From Nitrospira bacterium HGW-Nitrospira-1 (GTDB taxonomy: Bacteria > Nitrospirota > Thermodesulfovibrionia > Thermodesulfovibrionales > UBA6898), in NCBI GenBank assembly GCA_002839535.1, contig PGYF01000019.1, forward strand, positions 25,088 through 30,430: 5,343 bases of DNA. The letters are read 5' to 3'. How positions within the stretch are numbered: the first letter of the stretch is position 1; every line of letters starts with the position of its first letter. Shown here one piece after another: positions 1 through 5,343 of this stretch. Below the pieces are notes generated by a model, which was not told the origin of the DNA, did no database searches, and was given only the letters and a program-made list of their open reading frames with translations. Made by a program: the position numbers and the translations under genes.

Positions 1-957
1 CCCGAGCTTTCCATAGATGCAATAGAGATAATCTCCAAATCAATGGACAGCCTGCTTTGGCTCGCCTTTTCAGGGGGTGAGATATACCTCAGAGACGACC
101 TCGTTGAAATCAGCGGGATTTTCTACAGAAACAATAAACCTGCCATCATGCTCTTCCCGACAAACGGTCTCCTTCCCGAACTGATAAAAGACCGGACTGA
201 GAAGATTCTCAGACAATGCCCTCAGAGTATCATTGTTGTTAAACTTTCCCTGGATGGACTCTCCGATGAACACGACACGCTGAGAAATACACCCGGCAGT
301 TTTGAAAAAACTATGGCAACCTATAACCTGCTCAAAGGACTTCCTGATATCTATCCGAACTTTGAACTGGGCGTCAATACAGTATTCTGCTCCGAAAACC
401 AGGATAAGATGGATAAAATTATCGATTTCGTAAATAGTCTGAAGGGTATCAAGACTCACACAATCTCTCTGATACGCGGAAATCTTTCGGATAAGAGTTT
501 TAAAGACATTGATTGCCGGAAATATTATTACGCAATAGAAAAACTTGAAAATAACCTGAAGGCCAACGTATCCGGCATCTACAGATTTAAAGGAGCTAAA
601 ATCAAGGCTGCACAGGATATCCTCCAGCGGCGACTGATCAGCCGGACAATGCTCGAGCAAAAAAGGCTTATACCCTGTTACGCGGGAAGATTAAACCTTG
701 TTCTTTCAGAAAACGGGGACGTCTATCCGTGCGAAATCCTCACGGAAACTTTCGGAAATGTCAGAGACTATGCTTATGACATGGGAAAGGTGATCCAATC
801 GGATAATGCAAAGAAAATTATCAGTTCAATCATAAATAAGAAATGTTATTGCACGCATGAATGTTATTTCATGACCAATATCATGTTCAACCCGGCGCTC
901 TATCCAGCGCTTGCAAGTGAGTATATCCGGCTTATCAAGCAAGGGTCGCTACAGTAA
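1..957 (+). CDS. Radical SAM protein with SPASM-like C-terminal cysteine cluster (5' end outside window)
   Basis: The frame is open from base 1 to the TAA at 955-957, giving 318 visible residues. The first ATG in this frame (43) is internal, because the code before it already reads as family sequence. The CxxxCxxC motif that binds the SAM-cleaving 4Fe-4S cluster should lie upstream and is not visible. Seen here, counting codon 1 at base 1: the SAM-contacting GGE motif (25-27, within FSGGE), a SLDG strand (83-86) followed by HD and R (91-95), typical of SPASM-type radical SAM enzymes, and a C-terminal cysteine set at C226, C244 (in GDVYPCE), C282, C284 and C288 (CYCTHEC). This set probably holds an auxiliary Fe-S cluster. 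Such enzymes use a 5'-deoxyadenosyl radical, often to modify peptides or small molecules. The substrate cannot be read from this fragment, and its upstream neighbours are missing. The 3' end overlaps the end of mutS2. The radical SAM assignment is firm; any specific function would be a guess. Confidence 0.85.
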   Translation, partial: PELSIDAIEIISKSMDSLLWLAFSGGEIYLRDDLVEISGIFYRNNKPAIMLFPTNGLLPELIKDRTEKILRQCPQSIIVVKLSLDGLSDEHDTLRNTPGSFEKTMATYNLLKGLPDIYPNFELGVNTVFCSENQDKMDKIIDFVNSLKGIKTHTISLIRGNLSDKSFKDIDCRKYYYAIEKLENNLKANVSGIYRFKGAKIKAAQDILQRRLISRTMLEQKRLIPCYAGRLNLVLSENGDVYPCEILTETFGNVRDYAYDMGKVIQSDNAKKIISSIINKKCYCTHECYFMTNIMFNPALYPALASEYIRLIKQGSLQ

Positions 958-3304
958 CTCCGGCCCCTCCTTCAGTCTGCTCACACTTTCTGTAACTCTT
1001 TACAAGGGGATGCCCTTTGAGATGTCCTCTGACAGCACGGGACAGCAGCCCCTTTCCTATCCCATGGATAATCGTAACCTCCTGAAGGCCGGCCAGCGCT
1101 GCGTGGTTGAGAAACGGCTCCAGCCTCGAGAGGGCCTCATCAACCCGTAATCCAATGAGGTTTATTTTCGTCGCAATTTCTTCATCCGGGGCCCCGGCTC
1201 TGCGAGTATCTGCCTTACCTACAGAAAAACCCAGGCCTTTCTTTTTGCCTGTATCAGAAACAGGGACCTCGATCTCCATATTACCGGCCCTTACCCTTAC
1301 CCGGTCATGACGGGGAAGGACCTCCGCAACAGTCGCATCATAACCAAGAGACCTGACAAAAAGGATGTCTCCCTTTGCTATCTCTTCCATTTTGGGGGAT
1401 TCTCCGTGATCTCTTTCAAATCTCCTGCGCGCTTCCTGCAAATGCTTCTGCATCTTCTCGGCCTGCTTTATTTCTTCACGGATTTTTTCCTTATCCATCT
1501 TCTTCATCTCTTCGAGCCGCAGGTGGAGCTGTCTTTTCAGGTCCGAGACAATGTTCGAGGCCTCCCTGTATGCATTTCCAAGGATCTCGCTTTCCTTTAT
1601 CTGCGTCGTCGCTATTTTTTCTTCAAGCTCTCTCTCTTTTCTCTCAATTTCCACCTGCCTGTCGGCCAACTCAGCAAGGGCGCTTTCATGCCTCGCCCTC
1701 TTTTCGTTCAGATCGGCTATCAGGTTATCAAACTCAATGCTGATTCCACCGAGCAGTTCCCTGGCAGAATCAATGACACGGTCAGGCAGACCGTATTTTC
1801 CGGCTATATCAAGGGCATGTGACTGGCCGGGCTCTCCCATCCTCATCCTGTAGAGCGGGGTCAATGTTTTTTGATCAAATTCCATTGACGCATTCAGCAT
1901 ACCCGCGGTCCTGTGCACAAACCCCTTTATACCGGTGAGATGCGTTGTGGCAAAAACCAGAGCGCCCCTCTGCTGCACCTCTTTCAGGACAGCGCAGGAA
2001 AGCGCAGCCCCTTCATCAGGGTCAGTGCCTGTGCCGAGTTCATCAATAAGCGCCATTGTCTCTTCATCGGCATTTTGGATAATCTCCGAGATATGAGACA
2101 CATGGGCGGAAAATGTGGAAAGACTGTTTTCTATGGATTGTTCGTCTCCGATATCAATGAGCAATTTTTTTACAAGAGGGAAAACTGTTGAAGAATCAGC
2201 AGGGACCGGCATACCTGAGAGGGCCATAACCAAAAGCAATCCAATAGTCTTTAATGAAATAGTCTTCCCGCCCGCATTGGAACCCGTAATGACCATTACA
2301 GTGTTTTCTCCGCCCAATGTTACATCAAGGGGCACCACCCTTTGGTCCGGACTGGTCTTCAGAAGCGCCTGAGACAACAGGGGATGTCTTCCCTGCACAA
2401 GATGAATCCTGCCGGAAGCCTGTATCAACGGGACTTGCATATGCATGCGTTCAGCAAATCCGGCTATGCAATGGAGGAGATCAAACCTCACAATACATTC
2501 ATAATCTTCAATAATTTCATCGGCCCTTTCCCTGATCTGCGTTGTAAGGTTCCGTAAAATGCGTATTTCTTCCGCCTTTTCCTCCGCAATCATATTTTCG
2601 AGTTCATTGGACAGATGCAATATCCCGAGGGGCTCGATAAAAGCAGTCTCACCGGATTTGGAAACATCGTGCACAACGCCCGGCACCTGACCCTTGGAAT
2701 CCATCCTCACAGGTATGACCCACCGGCCCGCCCTCTGCGTAATAAAATCATCCTGGAGAAATACTGCAACCTTGCCGGCGCGCGTTATCTCTTCAAGGTT
2801 TTTCCGGATATTGTTTTCAAGCCTTCTCCTCCGGCCACGCAGGCTTGAAAGCAACGATGAAGCTGTGTCAAGGATATTTCCTTCGGCGTCAATCGATTTT
2901 CTGAATCGCTTCAGGATATCGGGATGACCGGTGAGGCTGCCTGCAAGCTCCCTTAAAAAAGGAAGCTCCGGGTTTTCCATAATCTGGGCTGATATCTCAG
3001 AGGCGATACTTAAAACAGGGACAAATGCAGAAAGCTCAATTGCTTCGAGGACTGCCCCTTCAGGTCTTGCCCGCTTGAGGAAATGTGAGATATCCGCAAA
3101 TGAAGACAGCTTCAGCGGGTTGCCTTCCTGAGAGATTCTGCGGATCTCCTGTACCTGGCCAAAACGTGTTTCGATCTCTTCACGATTTTGAAAAGGGCGT
3201 ATGCTCAATACAGCTTCTTTCGTGCCTTCGCTGTGGGCAAAGGCGGATATGACCGCAAGAAGCTTATGAAATTCCAAAAGAAAAAGGCTGTTGTCTGTTA
3301 TCAT
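935..3304 (-). CDS. mutS2: MutS2 family ATPase with Smr domain
   Basis: Complete 789-residue protein, close to the usual MutS2 length. The N-terminal MutS core/lever region (about 1-320, with no mismatch-recognition domain) is followed by the ABC-type ATPase: Walker A GSNAGGKT at 341-348, the STFSAH signature around 396-401, Walker B ALIDE at 418-422 and the TTH switch at 453-455. Next come a charged coiled coil (about 525-635), a small beta domain (about 640-690, starting near KGDILFV), a linker, and a C-terminal Smr domain (about 711-789, with HGIGKG at 747-752 and EGGAGVTV near the end). MutS2 proteins dimerise on branched DNA and suppress homologous recombination in some bacteria; in Bacillus they split collided ribosomes. 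The Smr LDLR motif is replaced by INLI (714-717), which bears on nuclease activity. ATG at 3304 is the only conventional start before an upstream in-frame stop, and it leaves the usual short lead before LEFHKLL. Its ribosome site is poor (GGTGA about 13 bases upstream). It is monocistronic in this window. Confidence 0.96.
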   Translation of the reverse strand: MITDNSLFLLEFHKLLAVISAFAHSEGTKEAVLSIRPFQNREEIETRFGQVQEIRRISQEGNPLKLSSFADISHFLKRARPEGAVLEAIELSAFVPVLSIASEISAQIMENPELPFLRELAGSLTGHPDILKRFRKSIDAEGNILDTASSLLSSLRGRRRRLENNIRKNLEEITRAGKVAVFLQDDFITQRAGRWVIPVRMDSKGQVPGVVHDVSKSGETAFIEPLGILHLSNELENMIAEEKAEEIRILRNLTTQIRERADEIIEDYECIVRFDLLHCIAGFAERMHMQVPLIQASGRIHLVQGRHPLLSQALLKTSPDQRVVPLDVTLGGENTVMVITGSNAGGKTISLKTIGLLLVMALSGMPVPADSSTVFPLVKKLLIDIGDEQSIENSLSTFSAHVSHISEIIQNADEETMALIDELGTGTDPDEGAALSCAVLKEVQQRGALVFATTHLTGIKGFVHRTAGMLNASMEFDQKTLTPLYRMRMGEPGQSHALDIAGKYGLPDRVIDSARELLGGISIEFDNLIADLNEKRARHESALAELADRQVEIERKERELEEKIATTQIKESEILGNAYREASNIVSDLKRQLHLRLEEMKKMDKEKIREEIKQAEKMQKHLQEARRRFERDHGESPKMEEIAKGDILFVRSLGYDATVAEVLPRHDRVRVRAGNMEIEVPVSDTGKKKGLGFSVGKADTRRAGAPDEEIATKINLIGLRVDEALSRLEPFLNHAALAGLQEVTIIHGIGKGLLSRAVRGHLKGHPLVKSYRKCEQTEGGAGVTVATLA

Positions 3305-3317
3305 GCCGGAATAATTT

Positions 3318-3365
3318 TCACCCGAAATGTCGGCTCCTGTTTTGTTTCCTTATGAGATATTTCAT
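3318..3365 (-). CDS. Possible leader peptide ORF ahead of mutS2
   Basis: A short reading frame on the mutS2 strand encodes MKYLIRKQNRSRHFG and ends with TGA 13 bases before the mutS2 ATG. The sequence GAGGTG (3374-3379), an exact match to part of the anti-Shine-Dalgarno complement, lies 8 bases upstream of its ATG, which is near-ideal spacing. It is a much better ribosome site than the one in front of mutS2 itself. The peptide is strongly basic and resembles no family I know. If translated, it could deliver ribosomes to the mutS2 start by coupling or reinitiation. A frame this short with a site this good can arise by chance, and comparison with relatives would decide. I treat it as a candidate only. 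Confidence 0.25.
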   Translation of the reverse strand: MKYLIRKQNRSRHFG

Positions 3366-3388
3366 GTTCATTACACCTCTGAAGTATT

Positions 3389-3417
3389 TTAACAATTTCG
3401 ACGCCTTCATGTATAAT
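3389..3417 (+). promoter_or_regulatory. Sigma-70 type promoter for the channel gene
   Basis: The -35 box is TTAACA (3389-3394, one mismatch to TTGACA), the spacer is 17 bases, and the -10 box is a perfect TATAAT (3412-3417). Transcription would start near 3423-3425, giving a leader of about 36-38 bases before the GTG at 3461. It lies in the divergent intergenic region and points at the channel gene. I found no comparably good promoter on the opposite strand for mutS2. Confidence 0.75.
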
Positions 3418-3425
3418 TAATCATG
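3408..3425. promoter_or_regulatory. Imperfect palindrome over the -10 box, possible operator
   Basis: The 18-base sequence CATGTATAATTAATCATG is a dyad in which 7 of 9 base pairs match: CATG arms around a TAATTA centre, with two mismatched positions on each side. It covers the -10 box and the predicted transcription start of the channel promoter, where a bound repressor would block polymerase. The centre is partly explained by the -10 consensus being AT-rich, so only the CATG arms carry independent weight. No regulator gene is present in the window. Confidence 0.3.
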
Positions 3426-3460
3426 CGATTTTACAGTTTTTCGGTTGAGACGCCCACTGC

Positions 3461-4468
3461 GTGAAAGAGCTCAGGAAAAAACTCCTGTTCGCACTTTTGC
3501 TGATATTCCTTGTTATCAGTTTCGGCACACTGGGGTATATGTTGATCGAGAGATGGAATTTTCCGGACTCGCTTTACATGACCATCATAACCCTTGCAAG
3601 CGTAGGATACAGAGAGGTACACGAACTGTCATTCAACGGCAGGATGTTTACGATCGTTCTTATCATGGGAGGAGTCGGCACTGTAGCATATGCATTGACT
3701 GCAGGCGCCAAAATTATTCTGGAAGGTGAATTGCAAGACATTTTCGGGAGGCGAAGATTGGAAAAGAAGATTAAGGAACTAAAAGATCACTACATCATAT
3801 GCGGTTACGGAAGAATTGGGAAGATCATCTGCAAGGAACTCAGGGAGAATGGTCTGAAGTTTGTGATTGTCGAAAAAAACCCTGATCTCATAGCCGACAA
3901 GGAAGATTTCCTGATCGTCCAGGGAGATGCAACCAGGGATGAGGCGCTGAAAGAGGCAGGGATCGACAAGGCTAAAGGACTGATATCGGTTCTGCCGACA
4001 GATGCTGAAAATCTCTTTGTAGTCCTGAGCGCCCGCGGCCTGAACCCATATCTCTCGATAGTCGCGAGGGCCGGTGAAGAGGGCTCTGAACAAAAACTTC
4101 TGAGGGCCGGCGCCGACAGGGTAGTCTCGCCTTACCATATCGGAGGTCTGAGGATAGCCCATACAGTACTCAAGCCTGCGGTCGTGGACTTTATCGAGTT
4201 TGCGACAAAAAGCGGCAATATTGATCTCCAACTGGAAGAGATAACGATAGAGAAAAATTCACAGTTGTCAGGCCTTAGCCTCGATGAGTGCGGGATCGGA
4301 AAAGACTTGGGGATAATCATCGTAGCAATCAAGACAGCAAACGGAGATCTCAAGTTCAATCCAACCTTCCGCAGTGCGATTCATGCTGGAGACACACTCA
4401 TAGCCCTCGGAGAAATCTCAAAGCTGAAACTGCTCGAAGATATGACAAAGACGGAAAAACAGGATTAA
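3461..4468 (+). CDS. Two-transmembrane potassium channel with RCK (TrkA-N/TrkA-C) domains
   Basis: A 335-residue inner-membrane ion channel subunit with the layout of MthK-type channels. TM1 is about 7-29, the pore helix about 36-46, the filter SVGYREV at 47-53, and TM2 about 60-83. A basic connector (GRRRLEKK, 96-103) leads to the RCK_N/TrkA-N Rossmann domain, with GYGRIG at 115-120, an acidic E138 ending the second strand as in NAD(H)-binding folds, and GDAT at 155-158. An RCK_C/TrkA-C domain follows (about 253-330). Such proteins form tetrameric pores gated by a ring of RCK domains that sense ligands such as calcium or nucleotides. The start is a GTG: an in-frame TGA lies at 3446-3448, and later starts would remove TM1. 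The Shine-Dalgarno sequence before this GTG is weak. Two oddities are reported as findings: arginine replaces the second glycine of the usual GYG filter, and a strong internal ribosome site precedes TTG codon 100. K+ selectivity is assumed from the family and is not certain with this filter. Confidence 0.92.
   Translation: MKELRKKLLFALLLIFLVISFGTLGYMLIERWNFPDSLYMTIITLASVGYREVHELSFNGRMFTIVLIMGGVGTVAYALTAGAKIILEGELQDIFGRRRLEKKIKELKDHYIICGYGRIGKIICKELRENGLKFVIVEKNPDLIADKEDFLIVQGDATRDEALKEAGIDKAKGLISVLPTDAENLFVVLSARGLNPYLSIVARAGEEGSEQKLLRAGADRVVSPYHIGGLRIAHTVLKPAVVDFIEFATKSGNIDLQLEEITIEKNSQLSGLSLDECGIGKDLGIIIVAIKTANGDLKFNPTFRSAIHAGDTLIALGEISKLKLLEDMTKTEKQD
3746..3760 (+). promoter_or_regulatory. 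Internal ribosome site and TTG start for a free RCK subunit (candidate)
   Basis: GGGAGG (3746-3751), containing a 5-base exact Shine-Dalgarno core GGAGG, stands 6 bases before an in-frame TTG at 3758-3760 (codon 100 of the channel). Initiation there would give a soluble protein of about 236 residues, LEKKIKELKDHYIICGYG onward, which is exactly the RCK_N plus RCK_C module without the pore. The archaeal channel MthK is known to make such a free RCK from an internal start in its own gene. The same bases encode the conserved-looking GRRR connector, so coding constraint could also explain them. Confidence 0.4.
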
Positions 4469-4487
4469 CCCGGAAAGACTGATAATT

Positions 4488-5066
4488 TTACTGCTGCGGT
4501 TTACACCGTATGAGTTGTCTATCCGTAACAATCATCTGCACCTTGATATCATGGGGTTCTGACGGGAGGGAATCCACAAGCTGTTCTTCATAGGCAGGAG
4601 CAATAACCGGAATAGGTTTTTGCAAACCGGAAAGCAGCCCGTCGTAATAGCCCCCTCCATAGCCTATCCTGTTCCCCGAGGCGTCGAAACCGGCGCCGGG
4701 GATGATCACGAGGTCAACGTCATTGATGCTCATCTGATTATCCTGCAAAGGGGGCTCGGGTATCCCCATATATTCAGGCGTCAATTCACTGAAGGCATGA
4801 ATTTCATAGAGCAGGAGTTCATGCCTGTCTTTATTGACCCTTGGAAGGACAATGCGTTTCCCGGAAGAAAGTGCGGATTTGATCAGTTCTGCTGTGTCAA
4901 CCTCTGTTCTGAAAGAAGCAAAAAAGAATATGACGCCGGCATTTTTAAATTCATCAAGCGACAAAAGACGTTCGCGGATCATTCTATTTTTTGCTTTTCT
5001 CACTTCCGGCGGGATTTGATCTCTTCTTCTGAGGAGTTCCTTTCTGAGTTCAGCCTTATCCTTCAT
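4488..5066 (-). CDS. 5-formyltetrahydrofolate cyclo-ligase (MTHFS)
   Basis: A complete 192-residue cytosolic enzyme of normal length for the family. It converts 5-formyl-THF to 5,10-methenyl-THF with ATP, returning a dead-end folate to the active C1 pool. Hallmarks are the basic N-terminal helix (KDKAELRKELLRRR), SFRTEVDT at 51-58, LPRV at 74-77, GIPEP at 101-105, and the nucleotide/phosphate-binding stretch at 123-142 that contains PGAGFD, GNRIGYGGGYYD. A closing EPHDIKVQMIVTD segment (170-182) completes the fold. The ATG at 5066 lies inside the end of the upstream cooC gene (11-base overlap), and the ribosome site is weak (GAAAAG), so its translation is probably coupled to cooC. Its 3' end faces the channel gene across 19 bases. 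Pairing with CooC suggests service to a C1-folate (Wood-Ljungdahl type) metabolism, which is an inference from context. Confidence 0.95.
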   Translation of the reverse strand: MKDKAELRKELLRRRDQIPPEVRKAKNRMIRERLLSLDEFKNAGVIFFFASFRTEVDTAELIKSALSSGKRIVLPRVNKDRHELLLYEIHAFSELTPEYMGIPEPPLQDNQMSINDVDLVIIPGAGFDASGNRIGYGGGYYDGLLSGLQKPIPVIAPAYEEQLVDSLPSEPHDIKVQMIVTDRQLIRCKPQQ

Positions 5067-5343
5067 TGAGTATCTTTTCTATCACATCCTTGATCTTTTT
5101 CACCTCATCCACTGCCCCGGGTGAAAAACTGAAAGGAGAAGCGCCCTTGATATCGGCCTCCATAACATCGTGGTTAAAACTGATATGCCCTGCAAGCCCT
5201 ATATCGCCTATCCCGTTCCTGATGAAATCCAGGTCTTCAGGGCCTCGCACCTTGTTGGCGACAACAAATACCTTCTTCACGCCGAGTTCTTTCGCCATAT
5301 CTCTTACTAATCCTGCTGTCTGCATGCTCCTTTGGCCGGGTTC
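5056..5343 (-). CDS. cooC: CooC-type CODH nickel-insertion ATPase, C-terminal part
   Basis: The frame runs from the window edge (5343) to a TAA at 5056-5058, giving 95 visible residues. It starts in the sequence EPGQRSMQTAG, so the ATG at 5325 is internal and the true start lies outside the window. The EPGQRS-x-x-TA segment, the strand VKKVFVVANKVRGPED (a GNK/ANK base-recognition-like strand of MinD/Mrp-type GTPase-fold ATPases), and the tail ISFNHDVMEADIKGASPFSFSP match what I know of CooC proteins. CooC uses ATP to help load nickel into the C-cluster of carbon monoxide dehydrogenase. The P-loop and the metal-binding CxC are expected upstream and cannot be checked. Another MinD-family maturation ATPase is possible, but the PF-x-SPGAV-x-E ending favours CooC. 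The stop overlaps the start of the cyclo-ligase gene, so the two are co-transcribed. Confidence 0.8.
   Translation of the reverse strand, partial: EPGQRSMQTAGLVRDMAKELGVKKVFVVANKVRGPEDLDFIRNGIGDIGLAGHISFNHDVMEADIKGASPFSFSPGAVDEVKKIKDVIEKILNEG

Noticed and set aside
70..660. Long open frame antisense to the radical SAM gene (196 codons)
   Set aside because: Its translation shows no recognisable family, and it lies wholly opposite a clearly real coding frame, so it is a shadow frame.
1186..1197. Perfect 12-base palindrome CCGGGGCCCCGG inside mutS2
   Set aside because: It falls in the linker between the beta domain and the Smr domain and simply encodes Ala-Gly-Ala-Pro-Asp. A single GC palindrome without context is expected by chance, and no second copy was seen.
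3305..3460. A second, mutS2-directed promoter on the minus strand
   Set aside because: Several AT-rich -10-like hexamers exist (for example TAAAAT and TGTAAT), but none has a TTG-type -35 box at 16-18 bases, so no specific site can be supported.
3779..4231. Antisense 150-codon frame within the channel gene
   Set aside because: It lies opposite the well-conserved RCK domain, shows no family features and has no convincing ribosome site.
4495..4510. Hairpin TGCGGT-TTAC-ACCGTA near the cyclo-ligase/channel convergence, as a possible terminator
   Set aside because: The stem is only 6 pairs including one G-U, lies inside the last codons of the cyclo-ligase gene, and is not followed by a T-run on either strand.
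5056..5325. Reading the right-edge frame as a small complete 89-residue protein starting at 5325
   Set aside because: The frame stays open to the window edge and the codons before that ATG read EPGQRS, part of the CooC-family motif, so the gene is truncated by the window.

Overview
The window carries five protein-coding genes on a background of roughly balanced base composition (by eye, slightly AT-rich). From left to right they are: the 3' part of a radical SAM protein (+), a complete mutS2 (-), a complete two-transmembrane potassium channel with an RCK/TrkA module (+), a complete 5-formyltetrahydrofolate cyclo-ligase (-), and the 3' part of a CooC-type nickel-insertion ATPase (-). Nothing looks like a mobile element, CRISPR array, tRNA or rRNA, and no stretch over 160 bases lacks a gene.

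Organism: a CooC-like ATPase overlapping a C1-folate gene points to an anaerobe with a carbon monoxide dehydrogenase, probably with the folate branch of the Wood-Ljungdahl pathway. From memory, the MutS2 and channel sequences resemble those of Nitrospirota (Thermodesulfovibrio-like) or deltaproteobacterial lineages. That placement is an inference and has not been tested.

Layout: the radical SAM gene and mutS2 converge and overlap by 23 bases at their 3' ends. mutS2 and the channel gene diverge from a 156-base intergenic region (3305-3460), the only real control region in the window. It contains a near-consensus sigma-70 promoter reading toward the channel (TTAACA, 17 bases, TATAAT), an imperfect dyad lying over that -10 box, and on the other strand a possible 15-residue leader reading frame with a good ribosome site just ahead of mutS2. 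The channel gene and the cyclo-ligase gene converge with only 19 bases between their stop codons and no recognisable terminator. The cyclo-ligase gene starts inside the end of cooC (11-base overlap), so these two are almost certainly one transcript from a promoter outside the window.

The genes are mostly unrelated housekeeping or stress functions: DNA recombination control or ribosome rescue (MutS2), K+ or related cation conductance (channel), and C1 metabolism (cyclo-ligase plus CooC). The most interesting signals are in the channel gene. One is a strong internal ribosome site plus TTG codon placed exactly at the membrane/RCK junction, as expected for co-production of a free RCK subunit (compare MthK). 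The other is a selectivity filter reading GYR instead of GYG. The MutS2 Smr domain also lacks the usual LDLR motif.
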